This document shows positions 51,568-60,786 of a stretch of DNA of 64,000 nt, one piece after another (positions within the stretch are counted from its first letter, which is position 1; each line of letters starts with the position of its first letter). Position numbers and translations under genes: made by a program. The DNA is from Neobacillus niacini NBRC 15566. GTDB lineage: Bacteria > Bacillota > Bacilli > Bacillales > Cytobacillaceae. Where the stretch lies: NCBI RefSeq assembly GCF_001591505.1, contig NZ_BCVA01000003.1:222531-286530 (forward strand), in the 5' to 3' direction. A model generated the notes under the pieces. That model did not search any database, had not been told where the DNA came from, and worked only from the letters and a program-made list of their open reading frames with translations.

Positions 51568-52131
51568 ATGAATAGATGCGGCTGGGTAAATCAGGATCCA
51601 CTTTATATTGATTATCATGATTATGAGTGGGGCGTGCCTGTATATGATGACCGATTACTATTTGAATATTTGAACTTAGAAGGAGCTCAAGCAGGCTTAA
51701 GCTGGTACACAATATTGAAAAAGAGAGAAAATTATCGTAAGGCATTTGATCATTTTGACCCTGCGATCATCATTTCCTATAATGAACGGAAAATCGAAGA
51801 ACTTTTACAAAATGAAGGAATTGTACGTAATAAACTCAAAATCAACGCTGTCATTACAAATGCTAAGGCCTATTTGAAGGTAAAAGAAGAATTTGGTTCC
51901 TTTAGCAAGTATATTTGGTCTTTTGTTGATTGCAAGCCAATTATCCATCACTTTAAAGATTTATCAGAAGTTCCAGCTACAACCGATATAAGTGATCGAT
52001 TAAGTAAGGATTTAAAAAAACGCGGATTTAAATTTGTGGGATCGACGATTTGTTATGCTTTTATGCAAGCGACAGGGATGGTAAATGATCATGTAGAATC
52101 TTGCATATGTTACCATAAAATTCAAGGATAG
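51568..52131 (+). CDS. tag: DNA-3-methyladenine glycosylase I
   Basis: 187 residues, the normal Tag length. The structural zinc ligands of this family are all in place at the E. coli numbers: Cys4, His17, His175 and Cys179. The adenine pocket (EGAQAGLSWYTILKKRENYR) is intact. It excises N3-methyladenine from alkylated DNA. ATG 51568 is preceded by AGGAGG, so the longer frame from 51535 is not used. Spacing of 47 bp from the acyltransferase gene without a terminator allows co-transcription. Confidence 0.95.
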   Translation: MNRCGWVNQDPLYIDYHDYEWGVPVYDDRLLFEYLNLEGAQAGLSWYTILKKRENYRKAFDHFDPAIIISYNERKIEELLQNEGIVRNKLKINAVITNAKAYLKVKEEFGSFSKYIWSFVDCKPIIHHFKDLSEVPATTDISDRLSKDLKKRGFKFVGSTICYAFMQATGMVNDHVESCICYHKIQG

Positions 52132-52343
52132 AGACTTTTTTAAACTTAATTTGAAACCAAACCGAATGAAGACCGTCTAATATAATGAATCCAATTTCAG
52201 GAAATTTTGGTAAGGGGATTTGCAGGAATTTTGTGCCCGAAAGCGGAATAGATTAGAAGAATGAGAGCAAAGTTCCTTTTCTGAATATTCGGAAGTGCCG
52301 AGTGAGGAATGATGAGATTTGGGGGAAAGAGGAGAAGTTATTA

Positions 52344-53390
52344 ATGTCTATAAGGACCTTGGCGATTTCATTCATATTAGTCGGAAGTTTAATTGGCTTA
52401 ACAGGATGCACGGATAAAACGGACGGTAAGGAAGCTGAGTTGGAGAACAAAGTAATAGAACTTGAAAAGAAACTTGAAGAACAAAAGGCCGCAGAGAAAG
52501 CAGAGAGGAAGGCTGCCGAAGAAGCGGAAGCCAAAAGAATAGCAGAGGAAGAAGCAAAAAAGCCTAAAGTAGTAAATGTCATTGATCCGAATACAAAAAA
52601 CATTGTTAGATCCTTGATCCCGGTGGATTTGGGTTTTGGAACTGATAATGAAAAATATAAGCAAGAGCTCGAACAATGGGCTAAAGAGATAGCAAGGGGT
52701 ACCGAAACGACTCCGGGCTACGATTCGAAGATGATCCTCGATAAAATCGACGCAAATGGTCAGGTTATCAAAGGTAAACCAAGAGTAGTTCTTGAGGAAG
52801 CAGAACTAGTTACAAAGGTCATTGAAGCATCTGCCAAGGGTGGCGATGTTATTCTGCCCATTTATATAACAGAAAGCGGCTATAAAACAGAAGATGCAGC
52901 GCATTTGTCGGAAGTGGTAGTAGCAACTTATACCACTAAATTTAATCCTAGCGTAACAGGGAGAAACAAAAACATTGAACTGTCAGCGATCGCAATCGAT
53001 AATGTCATTGTTGGAACAGGTGATATTTTCTCATTCAATCATACAGTCGGACCAAGTGATGAAGCACATGGTTACCAGCCAGCTCAAGAAATTGTAAATA
53101 AGCAATTGGTAATGGGAATTGGTGGTGGTATCTGCCAAACATCCTCTACTTTGTTTAACGCAGTTGATCAACTAGCTGTTGAATATGTTGAATGGCACCA
53201 TCATTCTCTGACAGTCGGGTACGTACCTGTTGGGAGGGACGCAACGGTTTCTTACGGTGGGAAAGACTTCCAGTTTAAAAATACAGCTGGTGTGCCGTTA
53301 TTAGTTAAAGCCATTTATAATCCGAATGGTACCTTAACCATTGAGATAAGAACCTCAGCTGCTTACCAAGCCTTACTTCAAAAGAGATAA
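52344..53390 (+). CDS. VanW-family lipoprotein
   Basis: 348 residues from an ATG preceded by AGAGGAGA. A lipoprotein signal ends at LTGC (Cys22). An E/K/A-rich coiled coil (about 28-75) follows, then a divergent region, then a VanW domain (about 200-310) with FSFNHTVGPSDEAHGYQPAQ, GGGICQTSSTLFNAV and EYVEWHHHSLTVGYVP. VanW was named from vancomycin-resistance clusters but its role is unknown; the Cys/His-rich core looks like an L,D-transpeptidase-related fold. The protein should face the cell wall. It is a single-gene unit. Confidence 0.88.
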   Translation: MSIRTLAISFILVGSLIGLTGCTDKTDGKEAELENKVIELEKKLEEQKAAEKAERKAAEEAEAKRIAEEEAKKPKVVNVIDPNTKNIVRSLIPVDLGFGTDNEKYKQELEQWAKEIARGTETTPGYDSKMILDKIDANGQVIKGKPRVVLEEAELVTKVIEASAKGGDVILPIYITESGYKTEDAAHLSEVVVATYTTKFNPSVTGRNKNIELSAIAIDNVIVGTGDIFSFNHTVGPSDEAHGYQPAQEIVNKQLVMGIGGGICQTSSTLFNAVDQLAVEYVEWHHHSLTVGYVPVGRDATVSYGGKDFQFKNTAGVPLLVKAIYNPNGTLTIEIRTSAAYQALLQKR

Positions 53391-53402
53391 GTAGTAACCA
53401 GT

Positions 53403-53433
53403 AAGACGTGTAATAATCACACGTCTTTTTCTT
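53403..53433 (+). terminator. Rho-independent terminator of the VanW gene
   Basis: Perfect 9-bp stem AAGACGTGT / ACACGTCTT with a 7-base loop and T-rich tail. Confidence 0.88.
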
Positions 53434-53499
53434 TTGCTGAAAAGGGTGCAAAAATTGCTCAAGTGGATTTACAAATTGTTTTCACTCTTATAATATTTT

Positions 53500-53541
53500 G
53501 AACAAAAAACCACGAAGATCATTTCTGTTCATCGTGGTTTT
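53500..53541 (-). terminator. Minus-strand terminator of the large membrane protein gene
   Basis: 9-bp stem AAACCACGA / TCGTGGTTT; the A-rich stretch to its left (53501-53509) supplies the minus-strand U tract. Confidence 0.8.
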
Positions 53542-53545
53542 GAGT

Positions 53546-55258
53546 TTATTCTAGTCCTTCAATTTGAATTTCTTTGGTCGGAAGGAAGTCTTCATCCGTA
53601 TCCAAATAGGTGACATTGACCTTATCCCCTTCTATTAAGTAAATGACCAATGGTTCTTTTTCAGAGGAAATGATATAACTTTTCTTATTGTCTAAAAGGA
53701 AGGAAACAACTGTGAAGTCTCCTGATTTTTCTTTATAAACACGGAGAACGGTACCCGTTACCTTTTTTTCGTCCGCTTTGGAACTGCCATCTACTGAACC
53801 GCCGCCTCGTTGTAGCGCGGTTTTATATTGTTTTAGAGCTTCGTTTGGAGTAACCCCAAATACAGAAATTTCAGGATTTGCAGCGGAAACTATAAAGTAA
53901 TTCTGCAAGAATCCATTCGAATCCAGTACTGGTGTCAGCCAGCTTGCTTCACCGTAGAAGTTATAAATGACAGGCATTTCTCCATGCCATTTCTTTTCAA
54001 TAAATTTCTTTTCAATTATTTGCAGGGCACCTTGTGAATCCATATATGACTCTTCAGGGTTACCTGTATAATACGTAGCTTCCCCTGTACGCGAATTAGT
54101 CAAGGAGTAGCCGAGCATGGAGTCGACACCTTCTTTTGGACTTGTGAAGTCAGTGAAATAATACATAACTCCATTCTCATCAAAAATCGGACTTACATTA
54201 GCCTCAGTACCTTCATCTGAAGGAAGTTTTACGTCTGATTTTCCAAAAAGGCTATTCCAAAATCCATGAACATAATTGCCAAAGTAGCTGTTTTGCAAGC
54301 TGACGATTTCAGGTGATACTGCACCATCAATAAACTCGGGAACATTCGTTAAAGAATAGGACTTTGTATCCCCATCTTTCGAATCTACAACAACAACACC
54401 CTTAACATCAAAGCCATTTCGTGCTGAAACAAATTCACCGAACGAGCGGATGTAAAAAGGTTTTCCTTCATCATCTATTTCTAATTGAACATCGCCATAG
54501 AAAATATGTTTCGGGAATTGCATACGAATATGCCGTTCCACATCTTTATTAAAATAGGAAGATGGCGTATAAATCATGTCAAATTTGATGAATTTTGGAT
54601 TATCAGAAGAATCTGTTGCGCTCAAGGTAAAATAACCAGGAGTTTCTTTTCCTTTCCACCATTTGAAAAAGCCAGAAAACTCAACAGGAGCAATATACAC
54701 ATAATCGCCATTTACTTTTTGTATTTGGAGATTACCCAACTCGTAATAACTGGTATTTGGTACTTGACCAAAAGCTTTTTTCATTTTGTTGCGGGCAAAC
54801 TCTGGCGGTACACTAGCAGGTGTTTCTTTTTCATCAAAGGTTTTAATTTCTACTTGTTGGTCCATTTGAGCAATTTCATACTTTTCATCTGCATTAAATA
54901 GAAAGGCAGTAAGAAAATAAATTCCTAGTATAAGACTTGCTCCAAAGAGTGTTGCTTTCACTTTTCTTTCCATTCCAGTTGAAATGAGTGCACCTAATGC
55001 TGTGATGATAATAGCATGAACCCATAAAGAAGAAGGATTTCGATCATAATTTGTAAAGTAAAAGTAAGCAAAAACAGAAGGAATCAAAATAACTAAAATG
55101 ACAATAATCAATCCAGGTAATAACCTTCTATCACTTTTAGAATTCTTTTTATTACTTTTCGGTTTCGGATCGGTGGATTTAACATCGCTGTAAATCGGTA
55201 TAAGAATTAGTGCTGTCGTAATTGCAACAATCATAGTAAACAAAAATAGATTCCCCAT
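53546..55258 (-). CDS. Large membrane protein of unknown function
   Basis: About 570 residues. Four hydrophobic segments lie in the first 120 residues (about 3-24, 48-70, 80-96, 103-122), with a Lys/Ser-rich cytosolic loop between the first two. The remaining 450 residues form a soluble, probably extracytoplasmic domain with repeated beta-rich stretches and several Tyr/Phe/Gly patterns. I recognise no catalytic motif. The frame begins at ATG 55264, but ATG 55258 is 8 bases from AAGGGG and is better placed. It is single-gene, separated from pepF by a terminator. Confidence 0.7.
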   Translation of the reverse strand: MGNLFLFTMIVAITTALILIPIYSDVKSTDPKPKSNKKNSKSDRRLLPGLIIVILVILIPSVFAYFYFTNYDRNPSSLWVHAIIITALGALISTGMERKVKATLFGASLILGIYFLTAFLFNADEKYEIAQMDQQVEIKTFDEKETPASVPPEFARNKMKKAFGQVPNTSYYELGNLQIQKVNGDYVYIAPVEFSGFFKWWKGKETPGYFTLSATDSSDNPKFIKFDMIYTPSSYFNKDVERHIRMQFPKHIFYGDVQLEIDDEGKPFYIRSFGEFVSARNGFDVKGVVVVDSKDGDTKSYSLTNVPEFIDGAVSPEIVSLQNSYFGNYVHGFWNSLFGKSDVKLPSDEGTEANVSPIFDENGVMYYFTDFTSPKEGVDSMLGYSLTNSRTGEATYYTGNPEESYMDSQGALQIIEKKFIEKKWHGEMPVIYNFYGEASWLTPVLDSNGFLQNYFIVSAANPEISVFGVTPNEALKQYKTALQRGGGSVDGSSKADEKKVTGTVLRVYKEKSGDFTVVSFLLDNKKSYIISSEKEPLVIYLIEGDKVNVTYLDTDEDFLPTKEIQIEGLE

Positions 55259-55351
55259 AACCATTTCCCCTTAATTTAAGATATCTATCTATAGAGTCCC
55301 TTTATATACGAATATAATAGGTAAAAAGTTTCATTTATTTCTAGCAATAAG

Positions 55352-55390
55352 AAAAAGGCTCCATCTGAACTTTATTCAGATGGAGCTTTT
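55352..55390 (-). terminator. Terminator downstream of pepF
   Basis: Perfect 12-bp stem GCTCCATCTGAA / TTCAGATGGAGC with a 5-base loop; A5 to the left gives the minus-strand T tract. Confidence 0.88.
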
Positions 55391-55453
55391 ACCCACGTTT
55401 ATTGAGGTGTTTTGTTTTCTTCGTTAAAGCTTCGTATATCTGGTCTAATAGGG

Positions 55454-57268
55454 TTACTCGTAAGATTTTTCTAATTCATTAATTAGAGAACCTACATACT
55501 CAACCGCTTTACGGACAGGTTCAGGTGTCGACATATCAACACCGGCGTGTCTTAATAGCTCGAGCGGTTTCATCGTTCCACCGGCACAAAGGGCTTCCAG
55601 CCACCGGTCAACAATAGGCTGGCCTTCTTCCTGAATCAGTTGTGCAACTGCAGTCGAGGCAGTTAATCCAGCAGAATAGGTGTACGGATATAAGCCCATG
55701 TAATAATGAGGCTGACGCATCCATGTCAGACTTGCACCTTCATCGATTTCTACCGTATCTCCCCAAAATTCTGAAAGCACAGCTCTAGTCACCTCTGATA
55801 GAGTATTAGCCGTAAGTGCTTTTCCTCCCTCAGCTAATGCATACACTCTACGTTGATATTCAGCTTCTAGTAAATGAGTAACAAAATTATGATAATACGT
55901 TCCTAGCAGCTGAAGAACTACCCAACGACGCATTTGCTTGTCTTCATTTTTTGCCAACAGGTGTTGTCCTAATAAAAGCTCATTCATCGTAGATGGAGCT
56001 TCAATAAAGTAAAGGGAAGGGCGGACATTCATAATTCTTTGATTTTTGTTTGCTAAGTAAAAATGACCTGCGTGACCGAATTCATGTGCTAGGGTGAAGC
56101 AGCCGCGCATATTATCCTGCCATGTAACTAAAATGTATGGGTGTGCACCATAAGGGCTTGAACAGAAGGCACCTGTCGATTTTCCGACATTATCCGCTAG
56201 GTCGACCCATCGCTCTTTAATGCCTTTTTCAATTATTTCACTATACTCTGGTCCCATTACCTTTAATGATTCCAAGATAAGGTGCCTTGCTTCTTCGTAT
56301 GTCGTTTCTGGATTAAAATCCGGATCTAATGGTGCCTTTAAATCACAAAATTTCATTACATCAAGTCCTAAAGCCTTTTTCTTTAACTGGGCAAATCGAC
56401 GCATATGAGGAGCAAGTTCATTAAAAATAATATCAATCTGGTTGTTGTACATTGCCAATGTTACTTGCTGTGGTTCTAAGAGCATTTGTTCAACGGACTG
56501 GTAGTTTCTTAAACGAGAAAGTGTTACTTGTTTCTTTACCTCAGTAGAATAAGCTGCGGCGATTGTGTTTTTGTATTGTTTAAGCGTTGAAACAAATGAG
56601 TCATAGGCTTTTCTACGGATTTCCGTATCTGCAGAGAATTCATAGCGGTTTTCAAATAAAGCAAAAGAAACCGGTAATTCATGCCCTTCACTATTCATGA
56701 TAGGGGAAAAGTCCATGTCAGCTAATTTAGCCATGTTATAAATCGTATAAGGGGCTCCATGTACCTCGCCTAAGGCGGCTAATACTTCTTCCGTTTCCGG
56801 TGCCAGCCGATGTTTTTTCGTTTCAAGCAGCTCGAGTAATTCTTTTCCGAAGGGCTGCAGGTCTGCATTTTCTTGAAGATATTTCTCAATGGTACCTTCT
56901 TCAAGGGAGAGGATTTCAGAATCAATAAATGATAATGCAGCTGACATTTTTGTCCTTAGTGCGGCTAATTTGGCTGAATTAGCCTGATTGATAGGATCAG
57001 TCCCGTCAGCGGATTGTTTTAAGCTTGCATAAGTGGCTGCTTTGACCATTTTCATTAACAGTTGTTCTTGAGCAATCAAGCATGCTAGCAGCTCTTTTGA
57101 ACTAATATGTAACGTACCTTTAAAGCCCTCCATTTTAGTAGTATCATTTTCAATTACGGCAAGTTCTGCTTCCCATGCCTGATCTGACACAAAAAGAGCA
57201 TCAAGATTCCATGTTAATTCTTCTGGTACTTCTGAGCGGGTGAGGCGTTTTTCAATTGTTTTTTCCAC
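55454..57268 (-). CDS. pepF: Oligoendopeptidase F (M3B metallopeptidase)
   Basis: 604 residues, typical for PepF. The zinc motif His395-Glu-Phe-Gly-His399 lies in GCFTLAHEFGHAGHF, and the third ligand Glu is in the downstream segment SLYFIEAPSTMNELLLGQHLL. The N-terminal part has RSEVPEELTWNLDALF, a PepF family start. It cleaves short peptides in the cytosol; in B. subtilis PepF overproduction affects sporulation signalling peptides. AGGAGG lies upstream of the ATG. It is followed by its own terminator. Confidence 0.94.
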   Translation of the reverse strand: MEKTIEKRLTRSEVPEELTWNLDALFVSDQAWEAELAVIENDTTKMEGFKGTLHISSKELLACLIAQEQLLMKMVKAATYASLKQSADGTDPINQANSAKLAALRTKMSAALSFIDSEILSLEEGTIEKYLQENADLQPFGKELLELLETKKHRLAPETEEVLAALGEVHGAPYTIYNMAKLADMDFSPIMNSEGHELPVSFALFENRYEFSADTEIRRKAYDSFVSTLKQYKNTIAAAYSTEVKKQVTLSRLRNYQSVEQMLLEPQQVTLAMYNNQIDIIFNELAPHMRRFAQLKKKALGLDVMKFCDLKAPLDPDFNPETTYEEARHLILESLKVMGPEYSEIIEKGIKERWVDLADNVGKSTGAFCSSPYGAHPYILVTWQDNMRGCFTLAHEFGHAGHFYLANKNQRIMNVRPSLYFIEAPSTMNELLLGQHLLAKNEDKQMRRWVVLQLLGTYYHNFVTHLLEAEYQRRVYALAEGGKALTANTLSEVTRAVLSEFWGDTVEIDEGASLTWMRQPHYYMGLYPYTYSAGLTASTAVAQLIQEEGQPIVDRWLEALCAGGTMKPLELLRHAGVDMSTPEPVRKAVEYVGSLINELEKSYE

Positions 57269-57340
57269 CTTATCTCTCCTCCTCTAAAACCTTCGTGTTC
57301 CTAAGTAATATCATATATTATTTGAATATTAAAGCAAATA

Positions 57341-57378
57341 AAAACTGAGTCGAACTTTTTACATTTCGACTCAGTTTT
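57341..57378 (-). terminator. Terminator of the pseudouridine synthase gene
   Basis: Perfect 14-bp stem AAAACTGAGTCGAA / TTCGACTCAGTTTT with a 10-base loop, directly after the minus-strand stop codon. Confidence 0.9.
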
Positions 57379-58095
57379 TTACCATTCTCTAGGTTCATAA
57401 TTAAGATCACTAAATAATTCCTGCTTTTCTTTTTTTGTTAAATCTCTCCATTGACCAACAGGAAGGTTGCCTAAGTGAATATTCATAATTCGAATTCTTT
57501 GGAGGCGAACAACGGAATACCCAAGAGCAGAGCACATCCGGCGAATTTGCCGATTCAGCCCTTGTGTTAAAATAATCTTAAAAACATACTTCGACAGCTG
57601 TTCCACCTTACTTGGGAGCGTTTTCGTATCTAGAATTCTAACTCCTGCTGACATATTTTTCAAAAATTCAGAAGTAATAGGTTTATCTAGCGTAACGATA
57701 TATTCCTTTTCATGTTTATTCTCAGCACGTAATATTTCGTTGACGATATCACCATCATTTGTTAAGAGGATTAACCCGTCTGAATCTTTATCTAATCTTC
57801 CAATGTTAAAAATCCTCAGTGGGTGATTTACTAAATCAATGATATTGCCTTTAATATGTCTTTCCGTGGTACTTGTAATTCCAACAGGCTTATTTAAAGC
57901 AATGTAAACATTGTTTTTGGCCACCCGTATCGTTTCACCGTTTACACGAACCACATCTCCGGGCTCGACTTGACTGCCGACCTTTGCTACCTTCCCATTA
58001 ATCGTAACTCTACCTTCTTCGATCCATTTATCAGCACCGCGTCTTGATGTTTTCCCAGACTCGGAAATAAATTTATTTAATCGCAGGTTAAACAC
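57379..58095 (-). CDS. RluF-like 23S rRNA pseudouridine synthase (RsuA/RluB family)
   Basis: 238 residues. An N-terminal S4 RNA-binding domain (about 4-55; [22 protein letters not shown]) precedes the catalytic domain with Asp102 in [16 protein letters not shown] and the downstream KEYIVTL and [14 protein letters not shown]. RluF modifies U2604 of 23S rRNA in E. coli; the target here is inferred. The start is odd: a GTG at 58095 lies only about 2 bases after AAGG, while the family usually starts MRLNKF, which would correspond to a CTG codon at 58086, 11 bases from AAGG. The annotated GTG is kept. Confidence 0.9.
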   Translation of the reverse strand: MFNLRLNKFISESGKTSRRGADKWIEEGRVTINGKVAKVGSQVEPGDVVRVNGETIRVAKNNVYIALNKPVGITSTTERHIKGNIIDLVNHPLRIFNIGRLDKDSDGLILLTNDGDIVNEILRAENKHEKEYIVTLDKPITSEFLKNMSAGVRILDTKTLPSKVEQLSKYVFKIILTQGLNRQIRRMCSALGYSVVRLQRIRIMNIHLGNLPVGQWRDLTKKEKQELFSDLNYEPREW

Positions 58096-58153
58096 ATCCT
58101 TAATTTTTTACTTAATATGTTTTTAGAATACTTAACTGCCTGGATAATTTCAA

Positions 58154-58184
58154 GGTTAAGGTTACTCTAGTTTTTACCTTAACC
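58154..58184. promoter_or_regulatory. GGTTAAGGT inverted repeat upstream of the CDF exporter
   Basis: Perfect 9-bp arms GGTTAAGGT / ACCTTAACC across 13 bp, followed by AACTCTTTTT. The right arm with its flank (TTTACCTTAACCAACT) resembles the MntR box of B. subtilis at about 11 of 14 positions. Alternatively it is a leader terminator. Located 100 bp before the CDF start. Confidence 0.4.
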
Positions 58185-58286
58185 AACTCTTTTTCGTCAT
58201 TGTTATAAAGTTCGAATAGGGGAAAAAGGTTTCTCTAGACCCACTAGATGTTTTTGTTCAATAATATAGATAAGGAGTAGAAGTGG

Positions 58287-59168
58287 GTGATGAAAATGGT
58301 AGAAGAACAAGGATTTTTGGATTTAAAAAGAGGAGAGCGTGGAGCCATCATAAGTATTATTGCTTATATTTGTTTGTCTGCAGTCAAACTTGCAGTTGGG
58401 TATATAGCAAATTCTGAGGCATTAAAAGCAGACGGGTTAAATAATGTAACGGATATTATTGCTTCTGTTGCAGTTCTAATAGGTCTAAAATTATCTCAAA
58501 GGCCAGCAGATGATGACCATCCTTATGGACATTGGAAAGCAGAAACTGTAGCTTCCATGGTGGCATCCTTTATCATGGCAGCAGTGGGTCTGAAGGTTGC
58601 ATTTGATGCGGTTGTTAGTATTTTTTATGAACAAAAAGAATCTCCAGATGTGATTTCTGCCTGGACGGGGCTTTTTTGTGCATTTGTGATGTACTGGGTT
58701 TATCGATACAATAAAAAGCTTGCCACAGAAATTAACAGCCAATCTGTTATGGCTGCAGCAAAGGATAATCTCTCTGATGCCTGGGTTAGTGTCGGTACCT
58801 TTATCGGTATTATGGGTGCACAGTTTGGACTCCCTTGGCTAGACCCTTTAGCAGCAGTAATTGTCGGTCTTCTCATATGTAAAACAGCATGGGATATATT
58901 TAAAGAAACCTCTCTCTATTTAACGGATGGATTTGACGAAAAACAAATCGATATTTATAAAGATACTATTCATCAATGTTATGGAGTAAAAGGTGTAAAA
59001 CAAATAAAAGCAAGGAATTATGGCAACAATATAGTCGTTGACGTTGTCATTTTCGTTAATTCCACATTAGATGTTAAAAAAGCGCATGATATCGCCACGG
59101 AAGTTGAAGAGGAGTTAATAAGGACACATAAGGTGTATGATGTGCATGTTCACGTAGAACCTAAATAA
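58287..59168 (+). CDS. Cation diffusion facilitator exporter (MneP-like, probably Mn2+)
   Basis: 293 residues with six membrane segments. The site A motifs are SEALKADGLNNVTD (Asp in helix 2) and DNLSDAWVSVG (helix 5), and DDDHPYGHWKAE follows helix 2. The cytosolic C-terminal domain (about 210-293) ends with KVYDVHVHVEPK. The Asn/Asp pairs in place of the His/Asp of zinc CDFs suggest Mn2+ or Fe2+ rather than Zn2+. Three starts are possible (GTG 58287, ATG 58290, ATG 58296); AAGGAG lies 9 bases from the first. Confidence 0.88.
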   Translation: MMKMVEEQGFLDLKRGERGAIISIIAYICLSAVKLAVGYIANSEALKADGLNNVTDIIASVAVLIGLKLSQRPADDDHPYGHWKAETVASMVASFIMAAVGLKVAFDAVVSIFYEQKESPDVISAWTGLFCAFVMYWVYRYNKKLATEINSQSVMAAAKDNLSDAWVSVGTFIGIMGAQFGLPWLDPLAAVIVGLLICKTAWDIFKETSLYLTDGFDEKQIDIYKDTIHQCYGVKGVKQIKARNYGNNIVVDVVIFVNSTLDVKKAHDIATEVEEELIRTHKVYDVHVHVEPK

Positions 59169-59178
59169 GACCCTACAT

Positions 59179-59213
59179 AAAAAAGGATGGAGTTTAAAGC
59201 TCCAACCTTTTTG
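59179..59213 (+). terminator. Rho-independent terminator of the CDF gene
   Basis: Stem AAAAAGG-A-TGGAG / CTCCA-A-CCTTTTT with one A-A mismatch, closing on a 7-base loop; Ts follow. A-rich left flank allows use by the minus-strand gene as well. Confidence 0.8.
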
Positions 59214-59222
59214 TTTTCTCTA

Positions 59223-59522
59223 TTAGTTTTTTCTGCGAATTTTATATACTAGCATGTTATTTCCTTCCCAGCCTCTTGTGATAATGTAATCACCACGTAT
59301 CGTGTCATGTAATCTCATCCTGCTAGGATTTACTTCGTCTCTATTTTCTTTCGGAGCATGATTAATTGCACTGTCTTCTTCTATCGTGATTGTCGGACTT
59401 TTTTCTATCTCTATACTCAAAGAATTCCTGTGTTTTGGTCTCTGACCCCAGAACTTAGAAGAATCAAATATTGATCGCTTTTCCTTCGATAGTTGACTCG
59501 TGTCAGACGTGAAATCTCCCAT
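59223..59522 (-). CDS. Hypothetical 99-residue polar protein
   Basis: An ATG at 59522 has a near-perfect AGGAGGTG upstream; the frame is open 13 codons further back but that part looks like leader. The protein is hydrophilic and Ser/Glu/Lys-rich at the start (about 1-65), with a short patterned end RGDYIITRGWEGNNMLVYKIRRKN. There is no membrane segment. I do not recognise it; a spore- or envelope-related small protein is possible but not supported. It is separated from the TetR gene by about 150 bp. Confidence 0.55.
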   Translation of the reverse strand: MGDFTSDTSQLSKEKRSIFDSSKFWGQRPKHRNSLSIEIEKSPTITIEEDSAINHAPKENRDEVNPSRMRLHDTIRGDYIITRGWEGNNMLVYKIRRKN

Positions 59523-59674
59523 TGTTTGCACCTCCTGTGGCTTTATACAGCAGCAGTTCACTGCTCCTCCTCAAATAGTAAAACAAGCGATTGTTTTTAC
59601 TATTTTACGTAAAACTACCTAGAAATGCATGGGCAAACGCTCAGTCTTGAAATTCACATAAGCAAAATTTTTAT

Positions 59675-60598
59675 TTAGTGTTCCTCTTCTTCATTTTCCT
59701 CCAATTGTTGAAAGAAGGCATTAATGATCTGGTTAAGCTGAAGAAGTTCTTTTTTCCAGATATCTGCAGGGTTGTTTTGTAGTGTTTGCAGGGCGCTTTC
59801 GATTAGGAACTTTCTTGGTGCCCTGGTATGCATAATTTCTTCTTGGATGAAATCTAGCAGTTCATGATACTTTTCCTGGGCATTTTTATCTTGAAAGTGT
59901 TTAGGAATGCAATTTCTCATCGGGTTCACTATTTTATAAAATCGATCAATCAATTCATGATTATTTTTTTGTAGCCCAGGGAGCCATTTTTCTAGTAGCT
60001 CAGGTGGGTGTAATTGTTCATCAGCTTCAGCTACTTCTTCCACCAATTTAACTAAACGACTCACGCTATATCTAACGACACTACTAATTTTCTCATTAGA
60101 GTCAGTAGCTAAACGATTGTATTGGAGGTTGTGCTGCATGATTCCTTGAAACATAATGGCACAATCTAATAAGTACGGTTTATTTTTTTCACCAAAGATA
60201 TCGATAAATCTACTAAACATCCAACGAAGTGACCGCAAGCGTGTGAAGCGGATATAGTGTTTTAAGTCTGCATCATTCGTTGACATTACTTCCTCATAAA
60301 GGGCAATTAACTTATTTTTTCGATTAGAGATCATTTGCATTTCTACTTGTTTAATAAAGATCTCAATATCTGAAGGACTTTTCCCAATTAATAAATCGTT
60401 TCTTTCCTTTTGGAGTTGTTTAAAGGTTGTTTTATAAATAGCAATTAATAGCTCACTCTTTGATGAAAAATATTTGTAAAAGGTTCCTTTTGAGATACCG
60501 CTAAAATCTAAAATATCCTGAATGGAAGTAGCTTGAAAACCTTTCTCAATAAATAATTGATGTGCCTTTTTAATAACATGTTGTTTACGATCATTCAT
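59675..60598 (-). CDS. TetR-family repressor of the divergent DHA2 exporter
   Basis: About 307 residues. The N-terminal helix-turn-helix (about 5-52) is typical: VIKKAHQLFIEKGFQATSIQDILDFSGISKGTFYKYFSSKSELL. The ligand-binding part is helical and about 250 residues long, much larger than the usual 140, as in YerO-like Bacillus regulators. The end is very acidic. ATG 60598 has AGGTGAT just upstream; the in-frame ATG at 60613 does not. Divergent placement against the exporter gene at 60787 points to ligand-relieved repression of that gene. Confidence 0.9.
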   Translation of the reverse strand: MNDRKQHVIKKAHQLFIEKGFQATSIQDILDFSGISKGTFYKYFSSKSELLIAIYKTTFKQLQKERNDLLIGKSPSDIEIFIKQVEMQMISNRKNKLIALYEEVMSTNDADLKHYIRFTRLRSLRWMFSRFIDIFGEKNKPYLLDCAIMFQGIMQHNLQYNRLATDSNEKISSVVRYSVSRLVKLVEEVAEADEQLHPPELLEKWLPGLQKNNHELIDRFYKIVNPMRNCIPKHFQDKNAQEKYHELLDFIQEEIMHTRAPRKFLIESALQTLQNNPADIWKKELLQLNQIINAFFQQLEENEEEEH

Positions 60599-60619
60599 TT
60601 TATCACCTATCATTCGAAG

Positions 60620-60649
60620 TATACTACCTGTATAAAAATATACTACATG
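60620..60649. promoter_or_regulatory. Direct and inverted repeats in the tetR-exporter spacer (probable operator)
   Basis: TATACTACCTG (60620-60630) and TATACTACATG (60639-60649) repeat with a 19-bp period, and GTATA-AAAA-TATAC (60630-60643) forms a perfect dyad between them. It lies over the tetR leader and promoter region, as expected for autoregulation. A TATATT that may be the exporter -10 is at 60716-60721. Confidence 0.5.
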
Positions 60650-60753
60650 ATAAATTTAGGCATTACAAATCCATAATTTTGTTGTGTTTTTTGATTGCAA
60701 AAAATGAACTATCGGTATATTATTAATAAAGCGTGAAACAGGGGTATAAAAAA

Positions 60754-60783
60754 ATGAACAAAGTGTTTAAACAGGGGGTATAA
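60754..60783 (+). CDS. Nine-codon upstream ORF (MNKVFKQGV) ahead of the DHA2 exporter
   Basis: ATG at 60754 has GGGGT about 9 bases upstream and ends TAA 3 bases before the exporter ATG. The exporter's own AGGGGGT ribosome site lies inside the last codons. The segment ACAGGGGTATAAAA occurs just before it and again, nearly unchanged, at its end, so the small ORF may have come from a local duplication of the ribosome-site region. Confidence 0.4.
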   Translation: MNKVFKQGV

Positions 60784-60786
60784 AAT

